Positions 51,550-59,257 of a DNA stretch of 64,000 nt are shown piece after piece. Position numbers and translations under genes: made by a program. Every line of letters begins with the position of its first letter. Position 1 is the first letter of the stretch. Origin of the DNA: Paenalcaligenes sp050487225 (lineage in GTDB: Bacteria; Pseudomonadota; Gammaproteobacteria; Burkholderiales; Burkholderiaceae_B); NCBI RefSeq assembly GCF_050487225.1, contig NZ_JBKQGY010000001.1, positions 620,001-684,000 on the forward strand, written 5' to 3'. Under the pieces are notes generated by a model, which worked only from the letters and a program-made list of their open reading frames with translations, had not been told where the DNA came from and made no database searches.

Positions 51550-52458
51550 ATGATGAACCGTTTTTTGGGCGAACCGGGACGCCGATTACGCTTTGAGGCA
51601 TTTAAAAATCAGCAGCTTGTAGCAGGGAATACTGATTTAGCAGAGAGGCTAGCCGAAATATCAGAGCTAATTGAGGTTGCTGCAGAAGAGTCAATTATTA
51701 ATCAAGGGGACTACTCAAACGAAATTTATTTTATTCTTATCGGTTCATTTAAAATTATCGTAAATGGCCGAGAGATTGCGAGACGAGGAGCAGGAAGTCA
51801 TATTGGAGAAATGGGAGTAATTGAGCCCACTCAGGAACGCTCAGCTACAGTGACAGCAATACAGCAGAGTCTCATCGCCAAAATAGATGAGGCACAGTTC
51901 GACGAATTGGGAAAACAGTATCCAGAATTGTATAAACTGATCGCAAAAGAACTTGCTCGCCGATTATTGGAGAGAAACCGACTGGTCAAACCTCTGCGTG
52001 AGCGTATTCGTTTGTTCATCATCTGCTCTGTTGAGGCGTTACCTGTTGCACGTCTAATTCACAGCGGGTTGCAGCATGATCCTTTCGAGGTAATCCTATG
52101 GAGCGAAGGCGTTTTTAAGGTGACTAACTATACCCTGGAGACTTTAGAGGATGAGGTGAATCAGGCAGATTTCGCTATTGCTATTGCTCATGGTGATGAT
52201 ATTGCTGAGATTCGTGAGCAGCAATGGCCTGTTCCGCGCGACAATGTCATATTTGAGCTGGGACTTTTTATGGGTCGCCTAGGTCGAAATCGAGCTATTT
52301 TAATGGAGCCGCGTGAGGATAAAGTCAAACTACCAAGTGATATAGCTGGTGTAACAAGCATCGGATATCGGTATGTACCCGGAAAGGATGCTGCCTCGCA
52401 TATCGCACCTGCAGTAAATGATCTGCGCAGCCATATTCAAGCGCTCGGACCACAATAA
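51550..52458 (+). CDS. pycTIR: Cyclic-nucleotide-binding / TIR-like effector (PycTIR type)
   Basis: A 302-residue protein. The CNB domain (about 20-145) has a phosphate-binding cassette GEMGVIEP-RSATV (86-101). The C-terminal TIR-like domain (about 154-290) is of the CAP12/PF10137 kind, with RLFIICSVE at its start and the catalytic-type Glu236 in RDNVIFELGLFMGRLGR. This fusion is the known Pycsar effector PycTIR, which on binding cCMP or cUMP degrades NAD+ and stops infected cells. ATG 51550 has GGAG five bases upstream. The PycC-like cyclase follows 16 bp later. Confidence 0.88.
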   Translation: MMNRFLGEPGRRLRFEAFKNQQLVAGNTDLAERLAEISELIEVAAEESIINQGDYSNEIYFILIGSFKIIVNGREIARRGAGSHIGEMGVIEPTQERSATVTAIQQSLIAKIDEAQFDELGKQYPELYKLIAKELARRLLERNRLVKPLRERIRLFIICSVEALPVARLIHSGLQHDPFEVILWSEGVFKVTNYTLETLEDEVNQADFAIAIAHGDDIAEIREQQWPVPRDNVIFELGLFMGRLGRNRAILMEPREDKVKLPSDIAGVTSIGYRYVPGKDAASHIAPAVNDLRSHIQALGPQ

Positions 52459-52474
52459 TTACAAGGAGGGTACG

Positions 52475-53173
52475 ATGGCACTTAAGGATGATTTGACCAA
52501 TGAGGTTGGATTGGTTTTTAGGAGTGGATGGACAGAGACGACCGGACGAGTCGTGCCAACACCAAGTGACGTTGGGCTTGGGAATAAGGCAACGTTGTTG
52601 GAGCAAGCTGTTGTGTTCTATGCAGACCTCGACGGATCAACTAATATGGTGGACAAAAAAAAATGGGAATTTAGCGCCGAAATATACAAAGCGTTTTTAC
52701 ACTGTGCTGCGAAGATCATAAAGGCTGAAAGCGGTGATATTACGGCTTACGATGGTGATCGCATTATGGCGATCTTCATTGGTAATAACAAGCATGATCG
52801 GGCGGTACGTGCTGCACTAAGGCTTCGGTGGGCGATAACAAATATTATAGAACCTTGCATGAAAGAAATTTACACAACAACCGATCTCTCCATAAAGCAC
52901 ACTGTAGGCATCGACAGCAGCGATTTACGTGCCGTTCGAACTGGTGTGCGAGGTGATAATGATCTTGTGTGGGTCGGCAGTGCAGCAAACTATGCAGCGA
53001 AACTTAATACACTAAGCAGTGATTTTCCAACCTGGATAACCAAAGCTGTATATGACGGCTTATCTTCAAATCTGAAAATCTCAAACACACAGTCGGTTTG
53101 GGAACCCAGGCTTTGGACTGCTATGAATAACATGCCCATATATTGTTCCACTTGGCATATGGGTATTTCATAA
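52475..53173 (+). CDS. pycC: PycC-like pyrimidine nucleotide cyclase
   Basis: A 232-residue single-domain class III cyclase. Metal ligands are Asp51 in VVFYADLDGST and Asp95 in YDGDRIMAIF; the transition-state region SAANYAAKL has Asn172 and Lys176. Tyr49 just before the first Asp fits the base-excluding Tyr reported for PycC enzymes (from memory). It should act as a homodimer making cCMP or cUMP on phage infection, read by the adjacent CNB-TIR effector. AAGGAGGG four bases before the ATG. Together the two genes form a complete Pycsar pair. Confidence 0.87.
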   Translation: MALKDDLTNEVGLVFRSGWTETTGRVVPTPSDVGLGNKATLLEQAVVFYADLDGSTNMVDKKKWEFSAEIYKAFLHCAAKIIKAESGDITAYDGDRIMAIFIGNNKHDRAVRAALRLRWAITNIIEPCMKEIYTTTDLSIKHTVGIDSSDLRAVRTGVRGDNDLVWVGSAANYAAKLNTLSSDFPTWITKAVYDGLSSNLKISNTQSVWEPRLWTAMNNMPIYCSTWHMGIS

Positions 53174-53483
53174 TACGAAGCATGCAAATACTCCACTGAA
53201 GGCTCTGATGTCGAAAGCGGCCATCTACTAATGTGTAATAGTTTCTAGATGAGATGTATAAGTATGCAGCCAGGCGCAACTTCTGCCAAATACGAATGCC
53301 CAGTGTTTTAATATCAAATATTGTTGTGTATTACATACAGCCAATAATCATGTCGCTAAGGCTTATTAAAATGAGTGGTGCCACAATCACGGCCTGAATC
53401 GACAGTAGGTGCCAGCCGAAAAGCTTGCGCTTAACGAAAACGTACTATGCTGCGAGCCTAGGGTTATGTCAGATTGACACCAA
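53174..53483. other. Gap between the Pycsar pair and the nuclease-like gene
   Basis: Convergent ends of two transcripts. No clear terminator hairpin, gene or repeat recognised. Confidence 0.4.
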
Positions 53484-54914
53484 TTAATCTGCTAACTTAA
53501 CCTCAACTCCAGTGGTATCACTACTCGTAGATACAGCCGGAAACGTCACCCGTCCATTAGAGAGCAAAATGGCTTTCCTGCAAGCAGTCGCGTATCTAGC
53601 ATCTTGGGTAGATACTAGATACTGCACTGGCGGGAATAAATCAGGTGTAAAGACTAAAGCAGTAGAAGCAGTATCTGCGGCGTTATGGCACTTTTCGGTA
53701 AAAGGATCCCCTCGATCGACCAACTGTTGGAGTCTGAAGCCATTACCAAACAACACCGGCTTGGCAGGTGAGGTTACTTCTTCTCGCTGTAAGTCTTCGT
53801 GAATATTCATAGAAAGTTGTCGTAACTTATCAATATTCACAGCCTTACTGTCCTTACCTTCAGCTTCTCCAATCAACCGTCCCTCCTCACATTCAAACAC
53901 GACATCAAATTCTGATTCAGAATTCTTAAAAGGTTCAGCTTCAAAGCCAAGGATTCGCAGTGCATCAATAATTGCTGCTTCCAAAGCCTTGCCTTTTTCA
54001 TACAGTAGGGATCTCAACGCTCCTGCAGACTTAAGAGATTCAGCTATCACTTCCTTTCTTTTTTGTGCTTTTTCCACCTGTTTTTCTGCGGCAAGCAATT
54101 GAATTTTTAAATTTTCTTCAGAGGCAAGCATAAACTTTTTTTCGCTTGCCCATGCAGGCTCTGGTGTTATTTCAAGGGCACTCCGCAGTGCCTTATCTAA
54201 CCTGACAATTGAAGTGATAAAGCTTTTAGAAAACTGTTGGCCGGATTTAGACCAAGCCAACTCATCTCCTTCATCGTCCCAGAAGTCATCCTCAAAGAAG
54301 TCTATATCAGGTAGGCATAAAAGAGTTCCCCCCGATGTCTTATTTCGATAAAGAGCACCGACACACTTTCCGCCAGATCGGGTTACAAGACAACCTGGGA
54401 CTTTGTCATGAGTAAGAAGGACCTGATATGTTGAGAGCTCTTCAAAATCATGCCAATAACTAGCCAAAACTTCGGAGCCACGATCTACCAGCTTCATAGC
54501 GTTTCCTGATGTATGTACAGGGGTCAAAGAAGCAGGTATAGCCTCGTAGTTACTATAAAGCTCAACGTGTGTAGTCGTCTTTTGATTACGACCTGTTCCA
54601 GAGTAGCTCCGCTTACCAGTATCAACATATACTTCCGTCACAGGAGGAAGATAAATAATTACTGTCTTACCAGTGTCGTAAGCTTGTTTTAATTCTCGTC
54701 GCCAATGTTCACAGCACTCCTTAAGGCGGAAAGAACGGCTATCATTCAGGCTGGGCTTTCCTTGAAAAAAATCATTATGAGAAATTAGTTCAAAAATATC
54801 TGGTCTAAATAATATAATATCCCAATCCAATAAAGACACTTTTGATTGAAAATTCGCAGACTCTACTTCTGACGAAGCAAGTTCAAATCCAATAGTAAGA
54901 ATTTTCTTTCCCAT
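53484..54914 (-). CDS. Unknown protein with C-terminal PD-(D/E)XK nuclease-like domain
   Basis: A 476-residue protein in three parts: an N-terminal alpha/beta domain (about 1-250, with WDIILFRPD and GKTVIIYLPP), a coiled-coil helix (about 262-310), and a domain with Glu312, Asp337 in SEFDVVFE and Glu352/Lys354 in IGEAEGKD, the arrangement of a restriction-type nuclease core. The N-terminal part is not recognised. The position in the island, beside a defence block, suggests a single-gene defence protein. Ribosome site AGGAAA. Confidence 0.6.
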   Translation of the reverse strand: MGKKILTIGFELASSEVESANFQSKVSLLDWDIILFRPDIFELISHNDFFQGKPSLNDSRSFRLKECCEHWRRELKQAYDTGKTVIIYLPPVTEVYVDTGKRSYSGTGRNQKTTTHVELYSNYEAIPASLTPVHTSGNAMKLVDRGSEVLASYWHDFEELSTYQVLLTHDKVPGCLVTRSGGKCVGALYRNKTSGGTLLCLPDIDFFEDDFWDDEGDELAWSKSGQQFSKSFITSIVRLDKALRSALEITPEPAWASEKKFMLASEENLKIQLLAAEKQVEKAQKRKEVIAESLKSAGALRSLLYEKGKALEAAIIDALRILGFEAEPFKNSESEFDVVFECEEGRLIGEAEGKDSKAVNIDKLRQLSMNIHEDLQREEVTSPAKPVLFGNGFRLQQLVDRGDPFTEKCHNAADTASTALVFTPDLFPPVQYLVSTQDARYATACRKAILLSNGRVTFPAVSTSSDTTGVEVKLAD

Positions 54915-55094
54915 TTTTTTCCTCTTTCTGATTGCTGCAATACGTTGGTCAGTAGCAAGTTCGTCCTTTCCTTCATTGAGCGCTGTAGTTCATGGGTTGG
55001 AGGGGGGGCTGCTCTTAAGGCATCAATCACAAACTGGTGTCCAGACGTGTTTTATTCTTGGCTTTTATCGCAAGCGCTTCTTTTTTAAAGTCAG

Positions 55095-55328
55095 TCAGCA
55101 TGATTTTAAAGTCTTTTTCGCCTTGTGTTGAATCTTTCCCATTAGTTTAAAAATAGTCCGTGTCTTACTGGCCTGTAGCGCTGTAAGTTGTTTCTCAGTC
55201 GCTTCACACAAAAAAGCAGCCCCCAGTTTTTTGCTAACGGATGTGCAGTGCTCAACCCAAGGGGGGCTAAGGTCGCTCAAGTAAGTGTCCATATGGAAGG
55301 GATAGCCCTTTTCTTTTTGTTCACTCAT
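55095..55328 (-). CDS. Small hypothetical protein
   Basis: A 77-residue Lys-rich protein (MSEQKEKGYPFHMDTYLSD) with a mostly helical C-terminus. No family recognised. It has an 18-base perfect palindrome 45 bases upstream and a weak AAGG site, which argues for real, regulated expression. It might be the remnant of a larger two-gene unit. Confidence 0.45.
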   Translation of the reverse strand: MSEQKEKGYPFHMDTYLSDLSPPWVEHCTSVSKKLGAAFLCEATEKQLTALQASKTRTIFKLMGKIQHKAKKTLKSC

Positions 55329-55372
55329 AGCCTTACATAACCCTCAAAATGATCTAAATTTCCTGGTTTCAC

Positions 55373-55390
55373 AAACTATACGTATAGTTT
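55373..55390. promoter_or_regulatory. Perfect 18-base palindrome, candidate operator
   Basis: AAACTATACGTATAGTTT, upstream of the 77-residue gene on the minus strand. TATACGTATA-type dyads are common operators of XRE antitoxin-type repressors, but no such gene is adjacent. Confidence 0.5.
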
Positions 55391-55496
55391 ACCGGCGGTT
55401 AGCCTATCCTGCAGTAGTCCTTAACCATTGATGCGCCATGGGTGACTTACGACTTTTGAGTGGTGCCTGGGACTGGCATTGGTTGAAAAAAAGCTA

Positions 55497-56705
55497 TCAT
55501 GTTAGGTGTTTAAGCGCCCCTGCAAGTTGTTCCAAAGCTTCGCATCGCTCATCAAAATAATCATGCCGGTTATAAATGCCCTCCACACCTTTAAGCTTAT
55601 GGTTCAGACATCGCTCTGCTACATGACTGGGTACACCTATAGCAGCTAATAAGCTTCTGCACGTACGGCGTAAGTCGTGCACGGTAAAGTACTCAAGATC
55701 TCCCATCTTGTTCTCAGGCTGTACCGCTTTACCTGACTCTTTGCCAAACAATTTGGCTATTGCTCGGTTTAGAGTGTCTTTACCCATATGGGGTGCTTTG
55801 CTGAGCCTTCTGTTAGGAAAGACATAAGGAGAGCCAAAGGCACGAATTTTGAGTTCATGTAGCCACTCAAGAGCCAGATCGGGTAAGGGGATATCAATGG
55901 CTACACCTGATTTGCTACGTTCGCTAGGCAAGTACCAAACTTTTGCAGCTAGATCGAATTCACTCCATGGTGCTTCGGTTAACTCGCCTTTGCGTACACC
56001 CAGCAGCACCAAAAGAGCACAAGCTAAGTAGTTGTCACGAGTGAAGCTATCTATCTCTTCTCTGAACTTTTTAAATACAAAAGAGAGCTCTTCAAGTGTT
56101 AAGGCTCTGTCTCTGCTGTTTTCTACGCCACCGGCATCCGCTATATCAAAAGCACTGGCAGGGTTGTGGGTGAGGATATCCAACTTAATAGCATGGTTAA
56201 ACAGTTGCTTGCAATAGAGTAGGGCATCGTTAGCAATAGTGGGTCTATTGCTTTCTGCTATGTTCCGCAGAATTTGTCTAATGTCTCGTCCTGTGACGGC
56301 TGTCGGTTGCATTTGACCTATCACGGGGGCGATGTCTTTGGTGTAAACCCGAAAGGGGATCTGATGGTGTTTAAGGCGTTTTATGTTGCCTTCATGCCAG
56401 TCAGTAAATAGATCATCTACGGTATCCATAGGGCCGTATATGGCTCTTTTTTTCTCTATAAGTGGATCAAGGCCTTCACGGTGCTGCTTCATTTTTAGTG
56501 CAGCTTCTGTTCTGGCATCGGCAAGGGATAGGTCATCCACTTTGCCTAGCGTCATTTCTTTACGCTTTCCGTTGGATGTGAAGCGCAGCATCCAGTATGA
56601 GCGTCCTGCTTTAGGGACTACGAGATAAAGGCCTCCACCATCGGCATAGCGGCCAGGCGCCCCCTTGATTTTTGCACTAACAGTTTTGCTGGTAAGGCTG
56701 GCCAT
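55497..56705 (-). CDS. P4-type tyrosine integrase of the island
   Basis: A 402-residue tyrosine recombinase. It has the N-terminal DUF4102 arm-binding domain (GAPGRYADGGGLYLVVPKAG, about residues 12-100), a core-binding region and the catalytic domain with Arg in LGVRKGEL, HDLRR, the His in LNHKLKG and the nucleophile Tyr in GIYNRHDY. It integrates the island at yicC. ATG 56705 has GGAG at six bases; a TTG upstream is less likely. Arm sites cover its promoter region, suggesting autoregulation. Confidence 0.93.
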   Translation of the reverse strand: MASLTSKTVSAKIKGAPGRYADGGGLYLVVPKAGRSYWMLRFTSNGKRKEMTLGKVDDLSLADARTEAALKMKQHREGLDPLIEKKRAIYGPMDTVDDLFTDWHEGNIKRLKHHQIPFRVYTKDIAPVIGQMQPTAVTGRDIRQILRNIAESNRPTIANDALLYCKQLFNHAIKLDILTHNPASAFDIADAGGVENSRDRALTLEELSFVFKKFREEIDSFTRDNYLACALLVLLGVRKGELTEAPWSEFDLAAKVWYLPSERSKSGVAIDIPLPDLALEWLHELKIRAFGSPYVFPNRRLSKAPHMGKDTLNRAIAKLFGKESGKAVQPENKMGDLEYFTVHDLRRTCRSLLAAIGVPSHVAERCLNHKLKGVEGIYNRHDYFDERCEALEQLAGALKHLT

Positions 56706-56720
56706 AAAACACTCCAAAAG

Positions 56721-56798
56721 TACCCACCACTACTACATGGAAAAACCCTAGTATACCCACCAATGTACCCACCAGTGTAGTGTTGATAGTGGTGGGTA
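56721..56798. repeat. Integrase arm-type sites, right end
   Basis: TACCCACC at 56721-56728, 56754-56761 and 56766-56773, and inverted (GGTGGGTA) at 56791-56798. The middle pair has the same 12-base pitch as the pair at the left end. Confidence 0.7.
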
Positions 56799-56881
56799 AC
56801 TGTTGAGTTCTGTGGAGTGGGTGGAATCTTGAAGTGCTTGTATTTATTGGGTTTGTTGAACTTTATGGATGCCGATTGAGG

Positions 56882-57805
56882 TCATTCAATATTCTGCGCC
56901 TGTTCACGCATCTGCTCAATCAGCAGCTTCAAATCAATCGCTGCTTCAGTCACATTCAACGAACCAGCCTTAGAACCCAGCGTATTAGCTTCGCGATTCA
57001 TTTCTTGGAACAGAAAATCCAAACGTTTACCGCTGCTACCTTTACGCTGGCGTTTGTTGCCTGTGTCTTTGCCCTGCAGAATATGTTGCAGTTCTTTCAG
57101 GTGCGAGCGTAGACGAGTCAATTCCTCAGCAACGTCTGAGCGCAAGGAAAACAACGAGGCTTCTTGTGCAATCCGAGCCGATAACTCTTCACCAGAGATA
57201 TGGCTAAAGCCATCTGGATTAGCAAGGCTTAAGCTTTCACGTAGGCGATCGCTGATCTTGTTTTGCTGGTCTTGCAGCATTTGTGGAATGTGCTGTTCAA
57301 CGTCGTCGACAATGCGCTGTATGTCTGCAGCAATGCTCAGCATCTCTTTGGCTAAGCGTTCACCTTCACGCAAACGCGCTGCTTGGAAGTCTTGCAGGGC
57401 TTGCCCTAAAGCTTCTAAACACGTTGCTTGCCATTGTTCGGCTTTTTCTTGAGTTTGTTCTTGCTGCTGCGACTGCATCAACTCTTGCAGTTTTGGGGCA
57501 GGGGTGTCGGGAATAAAACGGCGCGCCAACTCCAGTTCAGCGGCTAGTTTTTCTAGGTAAGCTGGGTCTAGGCGGCTTTTCTGAACTAGCAGGTTTTTAT
57601 GGAAAGACAGGCGTAGTTCAATTTTTCCGCGCTGTAGGGATTCGTTAAGGCGCTCACGTACCTGTGACTCCACAAAGCGTAACTCTTCGGGAATACGTAG
57701 ATTCAGGTCTAGGTAGCGGTTGTTGACGCTGCGCAGATCAATGGTGATACTGCCTAGTTCTGACTCGGCGCGTGCGCTGCCAAAAGCGGTCATACTGCTG
57801 ATCAT
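56882..57805 (-). CDS. yicC: YicC family endoribonuclease
   Basis: A 307-residue protein matching the YicC family: SMTAFGSARAESELGSITIDLRSVNNRYLDLN at the start and the C-terminal domain with KRLDFLFQEMNREANTLGSK and IDLKLLIEQMREQAQNIE. E. coli YicC is an RNase involved in small-RNA turnover. The last codons are supplied by the island, whose integration at the gene end preserved a full-length protein. It is divergent from rph. Confidence 0.93.
   Translation of the reverse strand: MISSMTAFGSARAESELGSITIDLRSVNNRYLDLNLRIPEELRFVESQVRERLNESLQRGKIELRLSFHKNLLVQKSRLDPAYLEKLAAELELARRFIPDTPAPKLQELMQSQQQEQTQEKAEQWQATCLEALGQALQDFQAARLREGERLAKEMLSIAADIQRIVDDVEQHIPQMLQDQQNKISDRLRESLSLANPDGFSHISGEELSARIAQEASLFSLRSDVAEELTRLRSHLKELQHILQGKDTGNKRQRKGSSGKRLDFLFQEMNREANTLGSKAGSLNVTEAAIDLKLLIEQMREQAQNIE
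56886..56902. other. Right attachment site within yicC
   Basis: TCAATATTCTGCGCCTG, matching 24393-24409 with one mismatch. It includes the last six codons of yicC. Confidence 0.75.
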
Positions 57806-57901
57806 AGGATAAGGTACCGTGTGTGAGCTTGAATTAGAGTATTGTAGCCTGTTCTAATAGCGACTTCGGGCGAAGTCGTCCAAATCAGTAGGAGAATCAA
57901 G

Positions 57902-58627
57902 TTGCCAGGTTTGCAGAATTATGAACGTCATGCCGCGCGCGCGCATGATGCATTGCGCAGCATAGAGTTTGAAGTGAATTTCAGCAAACACGCTGAGGGT
58001 TCAGTACTGATTAAAGCGGGCGATACCCATGTGTTGTGTACAGCCAGCGTCGCGGACAAAGTGCCTGGTTTTCTGAAAGGGAAAGAACAGGGTTGGGTGA
58101 CGGCTGAATACGGCATGTTGCCACGTTCTACGCACACACGTATGGACAGGGAGGCCGCTCGAGGTAAACAAAGCGGTCGTACACAGGAAATTCAACGTTT
58201 GATTGGCCGCAGCTTGCGTGCCGTGGTGGATCTTAAGGCGTTGGGCGAGCGTTCCGTGAATTTGGATTGCGACGTACTGCAAGCGGATGGCGGCACACGT
58301 TGTGCGAGCATCACTGGCGCTTGGGTGGCGTTGGCGATTGCATTAAAGCGTGTGGGCCTAGAGCAAGCGTTAACAGGCCAAGTGGCTGCTGTCTCGGTAG
58401 GCAAGTTGGGCGATAGCTTACTGCTGGATTTAGATTATGTGGAAGACTCTGGTTGTGATGCCGACGTGAACGTCGTGATGACCGATGCTGACCAACTGGT
58501 AGAGATTCAAGGTACAGCCGAAGGCAATACTTTTAGCCGTCAAGAATTAAATGCGTTGTTAGACAGCGCACAAGCAGGTATTCAACAATTACACCGTGCA
58601 CAACGTGCAGCGGTAGAGCGTGCATAA
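57902..58627 (+). CDS. rph: Ribonuclease PH
   Basis: A 241-residue phosphorolytic 3' exoribonuclease that trims tRNA 3' ends. Seen: KHAEGSVLIKAGDTHVLCTA, the GMLPRSTHTR segment, SGRTQEIQRLIGRSLRAVVD for RNA/phosphate binding, and CDVLQADGGTR. The TTG start has AGGAGA seven bases upstream and no better ATG exists. The N-terminus differs from the common RPSGR form but the rest is intact. First gene of rph-rdgB-hemW. Confidence 0.95.
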   Translation: MPGLQNYERHAARAHDALRSIEFEVNFSKHAEGSVLIKAGDTHVLCTASVADKVPGFLKGKEQGWVTAEYGMLPRSTHTRMDREAARGKQSGRTQEIQRLIGRSLRAVVDLKALGERSVNLDCDVLQADGGTRCASITGAWVALAIALKRVGLEQALTGQVAAVSVGKLGDSLLLDLDYVEDSGCDADVNVVMTDADQLVEIQGTAEGNTFSRQELNALLDSAQAGIQQLHRAQRAAVERA

Positions 58628-58642
58628 GCGGGTAGGGTAAAC

Positions 58643-59257
58643 ATGGCACTACAGAAAGTCGTACTAGCATCCAACAATGCGGGTAAGTTGCGTGAATTTT
58701 CTGCGATGCTGGAGCCTGTTGGGCTGCAGATGATTGCGCAGGGCGAGTTAGGTGTTCCCGAAGCCGCTGAGCCGTTTCATACCTTTGTAGAAAATGCCTT
58801 GGCTAAAGCTAGGCACGCCAGTGCCATCACAGGCTTGCCTGCGCTGGCGGATGATTCAGGCTTGTCCGTACGTGCTTTGGATGGCGCGCCGGGCGTGTAT
58901 TCGGCGCGTTTTGCCAGTATGGCTGGTGGTGAAAAATCCGATGCGGCTAACAATGCGCATTTGGTTTCGAAACTGCAGGGTGTGAGTCAACGCGATGCAC
59001 GCTATGTGGCCTTGCTAGTGTTTGTACGCCATGCGGAAGACCCCTGTCCCATTATTTGTGAAGGGTTTTGGGAAGGCAAAATCGTGGATCAGCCTCAAGG
59101 CGAAAACGGCTTTGGTTACGACCCGCATTTTTTCCTGCCTGACCTGGGCAAAACTGCGGCGCAATTAAGCTCAGCAGAAAAGAATAGTGTGAGCCACCGT
59201 GCTATTGCTTTGAAGCAGTTGCTACAGCGCTTACAGCATGAAGGATGGACCTGTTAA
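58643..59257 (+). CDS. rdgB: dITP/XTP pyrophosphatase (RdgB/HAM1)
   Basis: A 204-residue nucleotide-house-cleaning enzyme that hydrolyses ITP, dITP and XTP to prevent mutagenic incorporation. Motifs: LASNNAGKLREFSAML at the start, ALADDSGLSVRALDGAPGVYSAR, and GFGYDPHFFLP with a final SHRAIALKQL. It begins 15 bp after rph, and its stop overlaps the hemW start by one base. Confidence 0.95.
   Translation: MALQKVVLASNNAGKLREFSAMLEPVGLQMIAQGELGVPEAAEPFHTFVENALAKARHASAITGLPALADDSGLSVRALDGAPGVYSARFASMAGGEKSDAANNAHLVSKLQGVSQRDARYVALLVFVRHAEDPCPIICEGFWEGKIVDQPQGENGFGYDPHFFLPDLGKTAAQLSSAEKNSVSHRAIALKQLLQRLQHEGWTC

Larger units (their letters stand above)
24393..56902. mobile_element. Integrative genomic island in the 3' end of yicC
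   Basis: About 32.5 kb bounded by a 17-base imperfect direct repeat. The right end carries a P4-type integrase pointing away from yicC, and both ends carry TACCCACC arm-type sites with the same 12-base pitch. Cargo is typical accessory material: nucleases, adhesin and Slam loci, serine recombinase, RadC-like proteins, AlpA, an inovirus Gp2-type protein and a cyclic-nucleotide defence block. No conjugation genes were seen, so it is more likely a mobilisable or satellite-like island than a self-transmissible ICE. A nested or tandem origin is possible. Confidence 0.8.

Noticed and set aside
24393..56902. Self-transmissible ICE or intact prophage
   Set aside because: No relaxase, type IV secretion, capsid, terminase or lysis genes were found among the readable proteins.
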